Source: Sitta carolinensis (Eukaryota; Chordata; Aves; Passeriformes; Sittidae). Taken from it: a DNA stretch of 64,000 nt. Positions 47,101 to 61,259 of the stretch are shown here, piece after piece. Made by a program: the position numbers and the translations under genes. Numbering within the stretch: position 1 is the stretch's first letter; each line of letters opens with the position of its first letter. The notes below the pieces were generated by a model. The model searched no databases, was not told the origin of the DNA, and saw nothing but the letters and a program-made list of their open reading frames with translations. The stretch covers positions 34,381,870-34,445,869 of the forward strand of contig JAVUNC010000006.1 in assembly GCA_032173965.1 (NCBI GenBank), in the 5' to 3' direction.

Positions 47101-50100
47101 TTTATAGGCAAAAAGGCAGGAAAACTGTACTCTTAGCTCCATTCAAAAATACCAATTGGCTATAAATGTTCCCAGCTTTCCATCAAGGGATTTTTTCCCC
47201 CTCTCCTCCCAACTGCTTGCAGTTAGTGCTATCTTGTACTGTCTCTCTAGATGTACCCACTGGAAGTGTGTGTCGTCAACAATGGAGAAAGCAAACACTC
47301 TGACAGGCTCTTCTCCACCCCTTTTATGTATTAGGAGAGAAATTCTGTTTGTAGTTGGGTTAATTATTACATTCAGTGGTATCCTTTGGAGAAGCAATGA
47401 TAGGTTACTACCAAGACTGTTATTGCAGCTAAACATTTAGGGCTCTTCCACTCACCCTGCAGACAGAAGTCCTAGAGTGGCTCCCCTCCTGAGCAAACTT
47501 TCAGAAGAATTTTTCAGAAGTAAATGCCCTCATTTTGGTGAAATCCTTTCCACTTTGGACAGGAAAGTTTTGAATTTGCCTCAGTTTGTTTTCTGTGTTT
47601 AGCTGTTTTATGCCTCTGAACTGATGGCTTGTAACAGCCAGTGCCATTTTCATTTTTGAGGTTGGACTCGCATGATACCTTGTAAAACAGAGAATCTTTT
47701 CTTCTGAAAATTGTTCCTGCTCACATGTTATTTCTCTTCAGCCAAAAAATAAATTCATCCCACACATCTGCAATTTTTTATATACATGAGATACAGGGTT
47801 AATCTTGGCTTGTTTCAGCATCTGGATATGAATAACTTGCCTACCCCTTGAGGTTTCTTGAGGTAGTGCAAATCATATGTATTACCAACATTAAAATCCA
47901 TTTTAACTTTTATTGTCTCCAGCCCATTCAACCAGCCTGCTATCATAACTAAACCATTCACACACAATCATCTCTTGGCTTCTGTTCCAGCTTTTTAAGT
48001 GATCTCTGGGAGATGTATTTAGAGAAGAAGAAAAGCTAAGAATTTAAATCAGTTTTAGGTGTCTATATGTTGATCTGGCACAGGTTCAGTAGCATTTTCC
48101 TTAAGAATGACACGGAAATATGTGATTATATACAGAATAATTTATTACTAATAATCAAATACTTTTATGAGGCTTACCTCTAGCAGGTAACAGGCATATG
48201 TGTAGTAGCTGCTGTGGCTCCCAGTGCCCTGCACCGTGCCAGGGTGCCACGCCATTCTGCGTGCAGGTCCAGACTCATCAAGCTTTTTTCAGCTAGACCA
48301 GAAAATGCTTTTCCTCCTTCCTCCATTTGCTGTTTCAGCCCAGGCAGTAGCTCAGCCCACAGGGCAGACAGCCCCTCCAGACAGACTCCATAGCCATGGC
48401 TACTGACGTCCCACTCCAGCCTCTTGTGTCTTGACATAACTCCCCTGTCATCTTTTTTCTTTTTCTTCTACTTTTTCCCTCTTTTTTGATATGTGCCAGC
48501 TAAATATCAGCTTTTAACACCTACCTGTGTTTTTTGACAAGAACTATCATGCCTTTTGGTTGTGTGTTGTCCATGGAAACTGAGTTTTGTTTGGTTACAA
48601 AACATATCCACAAAATGCCATCACAGTACATTTTAACAAAAAATCAGTTTTATCAGTTTTCTTGCACAAACGACTCCTCGATGGTCCTGGCTTTCTGCCA
48701 TAGGTAACCATTAATTTGAGGTTTTCAGTGTACGTGGATACACTTGCTCACAGAAATCAAATACTCATCCGTGTTTTCCCCTTAGCCATTGCTTTGGGCA
48801 ATTGCTTCAGCTACTTAAATAATTTTGCTCAACAAGGGGGCTTTGATGACAAATGCTGGGCAAGAACACAGAGGATGATATAAAAGACCCCTTAGGTTCT
48901 TGTGGATATGCAACAGCATAAAGCAGAATTTCAAAGAGAAAATGGTTAGATGGGAACCTTGCTCCCCATGTAGAAAGCTCAAGCACTTTGGTGGGACACA
49001 GAGGTCCAGTGGAAGGTCTTTCTATCCTCCTAGACTAGATAAAATTATTAAAGGTTTCTGGTGTGATATTGACAGTTATGAATAGGAAATTCACTTCTGT
49101 GGATATGCTGCATCACTTAATTAAAGCAAGCTATTTTTGTGAATGTTTTTTTCCAGGAATCCTTTTCTTGAATATTCATTGATGATGAGAGAATGAACAG
49201 AATTTATGGGAATTAATTTAAAATCTGAATGACTATGCCTGAGAATTTTTTTATTATATTCATTACCTATTTGTTATATATTTTTTATTTCTAATGTTGG
49301 TTTGAATACCTAAAGATAGAAACAGATACACAGCCACTTGCACAACTTAACAATTGTTCAGTTATTGCTGCAAATAATTATTCATGTTATATGAAATCCC
49401 TCTAGGTTTATTTCTATAGTGTGTTTATATCATTGACTTGAAAATAATTGGAAATCCAACTAAACAGGGCCAGATTATTCCCTAGGTCTGGTTGTGGTGT
49501 ACATTTCTAAAGGGACAGGTGGACCAGAGCTGAGTAACTAAGAGACAAGAACAATCCCTGCTGTGCCTCCAATACTGATGCCTTATGAGGTCTAGAAAAG
49601 ATGGCAGGGATGAAAGGAAAAGCACTAAGAGCAGAAAATATTATGTAGCATATGCTTCTCTGGAGGCTGTGGGCTGATTTAGGCTGTGGAAGCTACTCTG
49701 ATGTATGCCAGTAGCTTTTCTTGTCCCTGATATAGCTTGAAATCCTAAGGCAAAATGATGCCTTAAGCTTCCCCCAAATCCCTAGGCAATGAAATGATTA
49801 CCCTAAAGGTTTTTTGCCTCTGGAGATGAAGCGTGGTCCCAGCTCATGGTCTCTGCTTTTCTTATAGCACTGGAATAATGCTCAAAAGAACTAAGCAAAA
49901 GTCCCAGGGCATTTGAACAGATCCTAGAGGATCTCAGACATCAAGTTAGGAGAATTGCAAAGCTTTCTGATCTTCTCACTCTATCAAACTGCACTATTTC
50001 AGAGCCTGAAATAGCAGAGCAATGCCTAAGGATACCATGGTGAGGCCTCTGCTGGTATTAAAATGCATCAGTTATTTCAATATTTCTAAAAATATTTAAA

Positions 50101-51504
50101 AGAAGACTAATCTCAACACAGCTTGGTATGAAACCAAGTAGGAAGAATAAAAAGAGGAAACATTTATATATGTGGTTTTTTCTTATATTTCTATATTGAA
50201 TTTATCATTTTACATATTGCCTGGTTTTCACTTGTTTCATTGTCTGGAGATGAGATTACTTAGGCCTGGTTACATGAGCCTCAGATCTGGGTTTGTATGA
50301 AACACAGTCCAAGGGTACAGCTGCGAGGAGATGAGAGTGCTGTGAGACTTTTTGCATTGCATTAGCAATAGCAGTAGCCAAAGGGAGTCCAGCTTTGGTC
50401 TTTGTTCATCTATTTAATTTCCAGAAGAGATTCTTCCTACAGAACAAGAATTCAATAAAAATCTAATAAACCACAGTAAAATACAGGACTAGAAGGGGAC
50501 TTCATCTGAGAGTATCTGTCTGTTGGTTTCTTTACCATGTAAGGTACAGTAGCATCAGCTCTCCCAGTGCTGGGGAGGTGGCCAAAGCCATTAGAGACTG
50601 ACAGGTATCCGAGAGAGAGGCCCTGGCAGGGCAAGATGTGCTGCAGACTGCTCCTGCTCTGGTAGCTCAGTGCCAGGGTGCACATGTGGGATGGGAAAGT
50701 ACCAGGAGCCTGGGCCTGTGTATTTATCACTTCTTCAATTCCTTCCTTGGTTTTGCCACTCCTGGTCCCATTCCCATGCAGGAGAGTTTGTCCTTCCCTG
50801 CAGCAAGCAGTCATGCAGTCAGGCTTTCTGCTTTAGTTTCTCAGGGTGGAAAGAAAAGAACATGGCACAGCAAGAATGAGCAGCGGAACACAGGGCAATG
50901 CCCCACATTTTCTGGACAGGCAGTAGCATTAACTGTAATGCTAGAAGAATAATTTCATCCTGAAAGGATAGAGAAGATGAATTACATTCTGACATGAATG
51001 ACAAAAATATCCATGATTCTACTAGACAAGACTAAAAACGTTTTAAAGGGCAATTTCTTTCCATGTTTTTAGTATAGCCTCAATGTTAAACATAGAAGAA
51101 ACCTCCAGTATTAGCAGATTTTTCCATAGCCTTTCAATACATATTCCTATGGCTTGCCCTAAGGGAATGAGCTTTGAATGGGGCAAAGCCCAGAAGCAGA
51201 GTACTGGATAGCACCAGCTCTGCTGGAGAGTGAAAATCTTTATTCCCAAAATCAAGGGGGATCTCATTACTTATCTACTATTTCTGTCTGTATAGTTCTA
51301 TTCACAAGTCAAAGCACCCAGTTCATCAGGCTGGTGGCCACGTGGTCACATGGGCATATTGGTCACTACTTTTAAGACCTCCATCACCCAGGGATGGACT
51401 GGACACGTTTACCAAGGTTAATTTGTCTGACTGCTGTCAGACTGTCTCTAACATGTTACAGGATTGCAAAAACTGCAGAACACATTTTTATGTATTTTAG
51501 CACC
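44178..51504. other. Intergenic, no gene recognised
   Basis: AT-rich sequence of unique appearance. Open frames reach only about 100 codons and show no domain features. No CR1, LTR or exon is identified. Confidence 0.5.
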
Positions 51505-51545
51505 TTATATATATATATAAAGATAAATATATATATATACATATT
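51505..51545. repeat. (TA)n-rich microsatellite
   Basis: Two TA runs separated by aaagataa, about 40 bases in total. Confidence 0.85.
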
Positions 51546-53111
51546 CCCAGGCTCCCTAGAGCTTCTCCCAGATGGAAGCATACAAGGAGCAACACACAGA
51601 AACGTGAAGCAGCCTTGCACAGTTCCTGCTTTGCACATCTGCAGCTCTAGGGAGAAAAGAGACTGAACTCTGAGTCTGCTTCTGAGTCTGCACGTCCTGC
51701 CCTCCTGTACCTGCAGCCTGTGACAGGAACGTCTGAGCGCTGAGGGAGCGCCTCAGAGCTCTCTAGAAATTGAAGCTTCCAAGCTGCATAGACACTTTTA
51801 AAAATCCTGGCAGGGAAGGAACGAGAAATACAGAGACACATAAAAGCAGAAAAAGAATATGAGATCTGGCTGCCATACAGAAAGTATCTGGTTCTAGTCT
51901 GCAAGGTCCTTTTCTGTCAAGATACTCTCCAAAACAAGTATGGTTAGGACAACTTGCTGTATTCTCAACAAAGTTATGCAGAACATTTTTAATCAGCTCC
52001 CTGATTACTTCAGTGTTTGTATGATTAAGCAAACCAAAGTCACCCAAGACCCATGTTTTGTCGATACAAAGATACCTGTCTTAAATGTATATTGTCCACT
52101 GTACCATACTGAGTAGTTTTCAATCTTTCATATTCATATTCTAACCAAACCTTATAAGGGAAAGATGTCTTTTAGCAATATATAGTGGTTAAGCAACCTA
52201 TCCAAGGTCACCCAACTTCATAGCTGGCCAGGAGCATTTTGAGCATCCAAGTCAGTGTTTTAATCAATGAGCAGTTTTACAAAAAGTCATATAGATTCCT
52301 AAGCTGTGCAAAACCAGATTTTCAAGAAGTAATAATCTGTAAATGCCTCCACTTGCTGTTCTTTGTCAACAGTAATGAAAGCAGGTAAAGCAGATGTATA
52401 TTTCCAGCAACTAACTTTCCACAAAATCTGTTTTAGGATAAAGAAGAGCTGTCCAAGGAAAAATGAGACCTATGCAGCTTCTAGGAACCTCTGGAAGCTA
52501 CGGTTTTGTGCTTATATTATGTGTTGCTGTAGTAATGTTCCTTTCCTATTCAAATCCACCCCTCTGTTGAGACCAACAGCATAATAATGCTATTTTTGAA
52601 TGCTAACCCTTTGACTTTCCATTTTAGAAATAATCAGGTAGTCCTACATCAGGTGTACTGCACTTGCCATCGAACTTAGGACATACTGAAGGAAAAGGTA
52701 AGCTACTTTCCTCACAAACATGGTACTTGGAAAGCAGGGAATTTTGGAAGAGGAAGCAACACCCAATGATCATCACTTACTGGCTCATCCTACCCAGGCA
52801 GGCCTTTGGGGCGGTTTCCATTTCTAGGCAACACAACCTGTATCCTGCTACAGAGATGCAATCATGAACACTCCAAATCTCTATAGCTGCCTGGCACAGC
52901 CAGCATTCTTACTCATTCTGCTTGCATAATGCATTGCTGTAGTGTTGTCACTGAGCACTGTAATAAATGCCAGAAACAGCCTCTGCTTTGCTGAGCTGCT
53001 CTGAGGGAAGAACTTGTCTCCCCAGGCCAGCATGTAGCCATGTGTAGCCAGATCCTCTGACTGCAGGATTTCCACTACGACTTTGATCTTGTTGCAGGCA
53101 GTTCTATAATA

Positions 53112-53113
<2 letters not shown>
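51546..53113. other. Intergenic, no gene recognised
   Basis: Mixed sequence with no recognisable exon or repeat. Confidence 0.5.
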
Positions 53114-53147
<34 letters not shown>

Positions 53148-53153
53148 AGGCTC
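53114..53153 (+). repeat. T40 homopolymer
   Basis: Forty consecutive T (A on the minus strand), bounded by ataatatc and aattagg. If it is the tail of a minus-strand retroposed transcript, the body would lie to the right, but 53154-53360 matches no transcript I recognise and I find no target-site duplication. It may simply be an expanded mononucleotide repeat. Confidence 0.95.
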
Positions 53154-56100
53154 TGCCTGAGGTCTCTGTTTAGCTCTAAGGCCTTTTGAGTGATGGGTAT
53201 CCCTGCTAAGGGGTTTTATGCAGGCACAGGGCTCTTCCCTTGTCATGGTGCACACTTCTCAGTGTGGTGAGATGTGGTGCTGGGCTCAGTGTTAATGTGT
53301 GTACTGTCCTTGTGTAGTGGAGGTGGGAATATGGCATAAAAGGATCCTACAAAATTTCACATCATTTTGGTAAGGATAAACCAAATCATTCCCAAAGTAA
53401 GCTATCCCTGGTGGGTAAATCTGTAAGTTAAAATACGGAGATTGTCTCAGAAAAGAGAATGGGACCTTCAAGAAGTATGGGATAATTAGCAACTGGGAGC
53501 TTATAGACCTCATATACCTTCTATCCAAAACAGCCTAACCTTTTGTGTTCCTTCTGTCTATGGACAGGTTTAGCCTGGATCTCTCATGAACAGCTTGTAT
53601 CACCAGGGAGCCTTGCATGGAGTGCTAACAGAAGTATTTACGGCGCTTAGCGGCACTGCGCGCACGCTGCCCGTGCACTTTGAAGCTGCTGTGTTAGCTG
53701 CAGGATGGACCACGTCCTGTCCACTGCTTCTGAGAGTCTAGTGGACACTAGGATTCACCAGGATTACATTATCAATGTCATTCTTGGATTTTTCTCAGTG
53801 GGATATCCAGTGTTTCCACTAACCTTGTCACTAGCAAAAAGCCACAAATATAGGACTTGTTTTCCCATGGAGACACTAGGAAGAAATGGCTGCTGCCAAT
53901 GCAGGCCATGAACAAACTTGTCAGTCCTTGGTTCTGCTCAATCTCACAATTTCCAGCCCATGGGGACTCATGGATGGGGTCAAGCCCCAGAAGGCCACAC
54001 CTTCTTCAAAGGAAAGCTTGTATTTGCATTTTTCTGTTCACCACAAATATTTCCTTGTCCGCAAGATGTTGGTATATCTGCCCACTGTGAGACTGTAACT
54101 TCTATGCTGAAGAGCAGGAGCTTTTTTTGTCAGTGATGAGCATGTCATGCTGGGACAGAACGTAACAGTGGAGGTGGGTAAAACTGCCATAGGTAGATTA
54201 TTAACACTTTGATATGTGAGCTGTACACCAAACCAAATTTCTAGACTGAGAAAACTGCATTGGACATTTAATATCCTTGGGTGGTCATGACCTCTGTCAT
54301 GCATTTCATAGCTTATAAGGCTTTACAGCTGCCCAAATGTTCCTTACAGCTTTTGGTATTTGATTGTAACTGTAAGTTCAGACTCCACCTAGAACTCAGT
54401 CTTTCAAGCCACTGTTCACCGTGAATCCCAAATAGCAAAGCTCATCTTCAAGAAGAGGAGTAAAAATTAGAGGATCTAGTATTACAATGTTTTACTTGAG
54501 TCAATGGAATTGCTCATGTATGGTATGCAAGAACCCCTGGGTATCTTATTAGTTTTATGGATTTCTTATTAGTTTTAGAGACTATTTAGAGGCTTATTAG
54601 CCTCTTTTATGGAGCTTCTTCCTACAAGCCATTTACCTTGCGATCCTGCGTATTGTTAAGAATTAAGTCCAGATAGCACAATCTAATATTTCAGGAAATT
54701 TTCTGCTTAAAAATCCAGGTTTGTTGGAAGGACACGGCTAAATTTGAATAAAAGAATAAAATACTGTCAGACCCCCTCAATAACTGGGTATGTCCCTTTC
54801 AAGACATTTCTTTCTACTTGTCAGCTGGAAAGGATAAAATATGGCAAGTTTTTCCATTTGACATACAATAGGCTCTAAGTGACTTGTTATGTAAATTATG
54901 TTTCATTTAAGTTCAGCTTTGGAGTAAAGAAAGACTAAGTAACTATCTAAATTAAGAAAGACATTTGGAGGGTTGTGGGAAATATTATTTAATGAATAGG
55001 ACCCCACTAGCAGAGACACTATCGTATCATATAGGTGTAGGGGCTGATTCAGAAATCTGACCAGAAAGTCAATCTCTGTCATGTATTTCTAATTGAAAAA
55101 CATGAAAACTGGAGAGCAGCAGGGGAAAAATGTCTCCTCTCAAAAAGAGAAGTTTCAGATCCCACAGTCCAACCACAAGCTAAACAGCTTTAGAAATATA
55201 CCTGAGTCTTTCATAAGGCTGTGTTACTAATAGGGTGTTGAGACAGGCTTTTTTTCTAAAATCTTTTCATGAACCTACAGCACAAGCCCTTTTCAAATAA
55301 GAAAGGCTACTTCCCTGAGGACGTAGGTATTAGACAGCACTGTAAAACTGCATGCTTTGCTCAGCATTATCCACAGCCCACCAACACATTCCTCCCCACT
55401 TCACATTTACCTGTTTAACATCCTCTCCAGGATGTCCATGCTGACAGTGAGGGATAAGGGCAGGCAGACAGAGGCGGGGTGCGGTGCATGCTCCAAATTT
55501 GCTATTGTTTCCACCAAAAGTTCATTCAATGTTTACTGTCAGGTAGTGCTGTGTATGTGAGGCTTTACCATGCAGAGTGGACAAAGCAACCAGTCAGAGC
55601 AACCGGCAGAGATTTAGTACCATTTATCATAACTCATTGATGTCAGTGGTGGGACTCTTTCTGACCTCAGTGGAGCCAAGATTTCAATCCAGACAGTCTA
55701 AGTCTGATCAAAGGAATTCTACATGAGACAATGCCTGAATTATCTGCAGAAACTACCTATGAATCTTTCTTGAAGAGATGAAAGAAATAGCAAAAATATT
55801 TTGATTAATGCCTACAAAGGCAAGGCTTTGGTCTTGCACTCTGCAGACTTGAATTCATGAATTTCCACTCAATCCTGTGAAAATAATCATTGAGTGACAT
55901 TTGGTAGATTATTTAACCTCCATCTAATACAAGTTTTCCACCAATAAAGTGGGAGTTGTAGAATCCAAGCACATAATCTACAGCTCTGAGGACTAACAAC
56001 AGGACTTGAACCAGGCCTGGTGTAGGGGAAGGGCTACATGGGATTTCTTCAAGCCATGTCTTTAGTCAGTACCATGTTGTCAAGATGCAAGTTTTGCAGA

Positions 56101-59100
56101 AGATTTATACATTTCCATTTGTAGAGAAGGCAGCTCTGCCTATACCAAATATTTGAACAGAATTCAGGCACCATTATGTTAGCATCACTATTTAATCTGG
56201 TTTTCATTTATCAGTTCATAAAAAGTCAGGCTGGAAAGCTCCACTTTTGCTATCATTTCCTTTCAGACTCTTTTTGGTTCATTTTGCCAGCATAGTCTAA
56301 ATGTTTGAGATTGTGTATGCCGAAAGGAATTGCAGCTGAGAAAAATATTAAAAACACCTTGACGTGCCCTGATTAATTATTAATTTATTTATTTATTGCC
56401 ACAGAACTGTCAAAAATTAAAAAAAAAAAAAATACTAGAAGCTAAAGTTATGGTTTTAAACCTCAATTTCAGTCTTTATAGATTTTTGCAAGACAGTGGT
56501 CCATGGTCCACTGAAATGAAAACTTCAGTGGGGTTCAGCTGAAGCCCTAAACCATGTATTTTCCATGCTTTGCAATGGACACTTAGAGCTCAACACCAGA
56601 CATCACTCTTGTCTTCCTAACTGTCTTTGTTTATCAAAGAACCTCTCCCCTTGATAGTTTAAGAATCACTGCAAATCCCACAGTAATTTTCCTTGTAATT
56701 TGTTTTTTTTTTTAATCTGGTATGAAATAGACTCAGTTACTCCTGTTACTTACTTATAAATTCTCCATATCTCACTGAAGTATAGGGTCTGGTTTTCGTG
56801 CAATTACAGTAGTGTGATTTTACTGATGAAAGTGGAGAACTGCACCTGGATCACCAGTAGCCCTGCAACTGTGGAAAAGGGTTTCTCACTGATCTAAATC
56901 AGATGCAGAACCAGATGAACACCACTGAAAACAACTAGGTTATACATGCATAATGACACCCCCGTCAGTCACTCTGATCTACACCCTGCATATAACAATA
57001 CCTCTCTGTCAATTATCTTTCAGTAATGTATTATTAAAATACTTTCTGTAGTATATAAAGCAGGAATGAAAACAGTATGATGTGTAAGGGAATAAAACTT
57101 AAAGATTTTAATTAGCTGAATATTATCATCAATAGTATTGATCCTAGAAAATTATGGAAAGATGCCTTTTTTTCCCCATAAAGCTTTAAGCCCTCCATCT
57201 TCCTCCTCTTTTGTCAACAGCAGTGAGTGAATACCCAGAAGTAGGTCAGGATTGCTAATATCCAAGGATACCATGTTTCTGTGGTTACCTTAGCACTCCC
57301 TCCCTTTGTCGCCCTCCCTCCCTCCCTGGAACCAAAGCACAGCCCCCGTACCGTCACTCCACACCAGTGCTGCATCACCCACTTCAGAACTGCTGCTCCT
57401 CAATTACACCCACGCTGCCACACAGCGTGTGCACCACAGCTCCAGGCTGGCACCAAACCTGTAGTGGCTGTGGAAAGTGCTGTGAGCTGCAGGGTGCCGA
57501 GGCCAGGTGCCACACTGTGTCTGTCAGTCTGTCTGTCCTCTGCCATGCTGCATCAGCACCTTCCTCGGGTGATGGACAGGAGGCAGGGCAAGAGCTGCCA
57601 GAGATCAGTACCCTGGGATCAACGGCCCAGCTGCACCTCATGGAGTGCTGGATGGAAATAGGTACCCTGGCAAGTAGGAGGACACCCCACTACCCCACAA
57701 CACCACCCAGACCCCGTCAGAGAAATTAAGTGTGATTCTTCTGTGTCACTGCAGCTCTGATGCCCTCACGTGTGACTGACGGGGATGTTTATCTTCCAGG
57801 CATTCCAGTTAGGATGACATAAAATAGGCTGGGCTGTGGACATGGAAACAGAGAGGCAAAGCTTAAGGCATAAACACAAAGCAAATCAAACTGTGACAGC
57901 TGTATACGAAATGGGCCAGCTCTGCATTTGAAGGCGTGAGAAAGGAGCAAACAGGCTGTGCTCAGAAAGACACGCTTGTGAGATGTGTCAACTTTAGTCT
58001 TGATTCATCATGGGGTAAATTTGCCAAAAGTGAGGCTAGGCTACGGGAACTTAAGGGCTCTGCATTGATTCACATTTGGGCAGGCTTTGTACCAGGCTTT
58101 TGTTTGACTGGGATGTTCTTTCCCAGTTTTTTGACAGGACTCATGGAGTGGTAAAAGTAAGACAAGCAGCCTGGCAACTGTGGTTCATTTTCAGTGGTCC
58201 TATGAGGTACTGTGTCTATTAAAAATGCTGGCTCTAAATTTGGGACATATTTGCCCGTATTTGTTGTTGACACCAAGGTTCATGTCAACCAGCTCTCTTG
58301 TCAGACTATTCAGGGTGCACCCTCAGCAATGAGTGACATGCTGGGCCAAACAGACATATTTGCAGGGTTTGAATTAGAGTTCCTGCTGGTGCATACCTGC
58401 ACTGCCCAGCAGCAGATATTTTAGGACCATACGACTGGAAGCAATTGAGTTACTGAATTCAGTCCTGATTGCAGATTTCATGTAATACTTGTTTAATCCA
58501 GAAGGGTCCAGACAGCATCTACTCTACACGAAGTGGTTCCCAGCACTATCCCAGTCACCCTCTGACAGTCCTTGCCAATAACTGTGTGTCAGTTTTAGCC
58601 ATTTTAGGTACCTGCTGAGTGCCAGATTTAAGGAACATTCCACTTTGACAAATTAGCACTTCTCTTCTGTCCAATTTTCCCTCAACTCATACAACCTTCA
58701 TATTTGCTTTCCTGTTGTTGTCAGCTCAAAAGAATACCCTTGGAAGTTAGTCTTGATTGAAACGGATGCTGTAAGCATTTTAAATTTTAGTTAGAGTTAT
58801 TCGTCCTGTGAATGGGAGGATCTCCAGGATTTGGGCTAACTACTCTGCAAATGAGAAGAGATACATCAGCTTTCTACCTATGAACAGATAACAAAGCATG
58901 TAATCAGAAAAAGTGGGTGGAATACAAAGCTTTTAGCTCTGGTGGATACATAAACTGTTCATGGAATTCTAGGCAACAAAACAACACCAAATTATAACAC
59001 AAAACATCAACTTTCATCCAATACCATCTGCGGCGAATCAGAAAGATTGTGTTTGACTGAACCTTAATGAAAGGAGTTTAATTGTCATCTGACAGAGGTG

Positions 59101-61146
59101 AACTAGAATTTCATTCAGAAATGATTCCTTCTGATAAAAAGCTAATTATTTTTAGTTTCTCTTTTAATTTTTTCTGGTCAGCTTCATCTTACAACTGTTG
59201 TTTCTTACTATGCTTTTCTCCACTAAATTAAAGGGTTCTTTATTACCTGGTATTTTTTCACAGTGAAGTTACAGACACCATAATCAGGACACTTCTCAAT
59301 TTTCTTTTTGATAAGCATAATAGATTAAGTATTCCATGTTTTTTAATAGAAACTATTATATCAAATTATAATCCTATTTTCCCAAAATCTTTTTGGAACT
59401 CTTTCCTGCAACTTTATAATTTTTTCAGTACTCTATTGAAAATATGGATGCTCGAGCATCATCCAGCAACCCACTTGGAGTATCATCAATTCCACTTGCA
59501 AAGGAAAAATATGCACTTTATTATTCCACTCTCTACTCATCCAAGAACCACATTCAGATCTCCTTTTATATTAAGGTCTGTTATCTAATGAGTTGCCAAG
59601 TCAATTCTTCATGGAGTTTTGTCTATAAATTGTCCAGATACAGTGATTTAAATTGATACTTAAATGACATACACCATTTGGCATCTCCAGCTCCTGAAAG
59701 TCCAGTAAGTCAGTTCCAGGGCTCATTTTTCCATCCATATGCCTGTAACATACAGAAATGCAATTATACATGCCTGTCTGTCTGTCCTCTCTCAGGTCAT
59801 GCAGTCCATTTTCCCCACCATGCCCCAGAACATTCTGTATCTCTGTTTTCCAAATCTGTACATACAATCTGTAGTGCTAATGCAGCTTTTCAGTTTACGT
59901 GGTTCTGGCATTACACAGAGTCTGTGTGATTCAGCCAAGATTTCCAGAGAGGATGCTATAGGCTGCCCATACACAGGGCATGGGGTAATCCTCTGAGCCC
60001 AGCAGGACACAGTGAGCAGGGAAAGAGGCACCTTTCAGACAGGGAAACACTGTGAGGAAACTGGATAGAGGGCAAAAATGTGTAGCAGCAGCAAAAATGG
60101 GTAGGGACAGGCAGACAGGGAGGATTTGCCATGCTGGTTGCTTTTTTGCATAAACTTGTCTTTTTCCCCACCATCAACCTCTGTTCTTCAGCTTGTCACT
60201 TACTGTATTACCTTTTTCTCCACCCTACTTTCCCCTACAATGCCCTTTCTCCTGCTGCCTTTTATTCCCAGTTGACTCATTCTGACTTAGACTCACACTC
60301 CCCTGCCAAAGCTCTTCATGGAAACAGCATTCCTCCTGCTGCTTTCACACCCCTCTTTTGGGTCACCCCCAAACACCCTATTGTGTCACCCTCGTCCCTA
60401 GTCCTTCTCCTTCAGGGGATTAGAGTCTTTCTGAGGCAGGAACTACTTGGATCCGTGTTCACCCAGTCCCTTGTGCAACTGGGCCCCTGTGCTTGCTAAT
60501 TTTATTTCAGCTGCTCTCCTAATAAATGTGACTAATCGCAATAGCACTGTGATGTCTAGTAGGAGAGACTGATGAAATAATTGTGTAGTGGGGATGAAGC
60601 AGCCAGGCTGATGGTGAAGCAGAGCAGGCATTAGCTGTACCAACCTTACATAACATTGCAGGCTGAGTGAGAAGCACCCAGAAGGAACTCACTTCTTATC
60701 TCACCCCTTCCTCCCCCTTTATTATGAAAAAGAAAAAAAGGAAAGAAAAAAAAAATTAGTTATATTTCCTTTACTGCTGCCACATGCCAGGGTGCAGGTC
60801 CCTGGGCTGGCAGTGGGGCAGCAGGGACAGCTGCCACTCTGCGCCAGCTCAGGACTCGCTCCAGCTCTGATCCCACATGGTTTACTGAGCACAGAGTCAG
60901 GTGTCACTGTTAAAAAATGGTTCTCTGCCTTCTGATTCATGATGGCTTTTTTTTCCATCTTGCAATGGTTGTGAAATATAATTTGAGTTTCAATATATGG
61001 CTTGGGGGGTGTGATTTCTTCTCTTGTTAATTAGCTATAACCCTTGCCTGTACTGATGCTTTTGTTGCTCTAGATGGTTGGTATCTGCTAACCACCTTTC
61101 TGAACGATTACAAAAGACCCATGAAAATGAGAATGAGGAGATCGAC
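53154..61146. other. Intergenic, no gene recognised
   Basis: Mostly AT-rich. It contains a CpG micro-cluster at 53641-53673 and a moderately GC-rich stretch at 57280-57720 with tandem CCCT units (57308-57328) but no splice or domain evidence. A-rich tracts lie at about 56419-56431 and 60726-60756. No transposon is recognised. Confidence 0.5.
53641..53673. promoter_or_regulatory. CpG micro-cluster with NRF1-like half-site
   Basis: Seven CpG dinucleotides in 33 bases within a CpG-poor region. The part gcgcacgctgc resembles an NRF1 half-palindrome (consensus YGCGCAYGCGCR), but the match is imperfect. Could be a small unmethylated element or chance. Confidence 0.25.
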
Positions 61147-61259
61147 GGATGGATGGATGGATGGATGGATGGATGGATGGATGGATGGATGGATGGATGG
61201 ATGGATGGATGGATGGATGGATGGATGGATGGATGGATGGATGGATGATGGATGGATGA
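61147..61259 (+). repeat. (GGAT)25 tetranucleotide microsatellite
   Basis: Twenty-five perfect GGAT units (61147-61246), then an interruption gatg and a few more GATG units to 61259. All three frames stay open through it, producing Met-Asp-Gly-Trp and His-Pro-Ser-Ile repeats that are not genes. Length and purity suggest a highly mutable locus. Confidence 0.97.
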
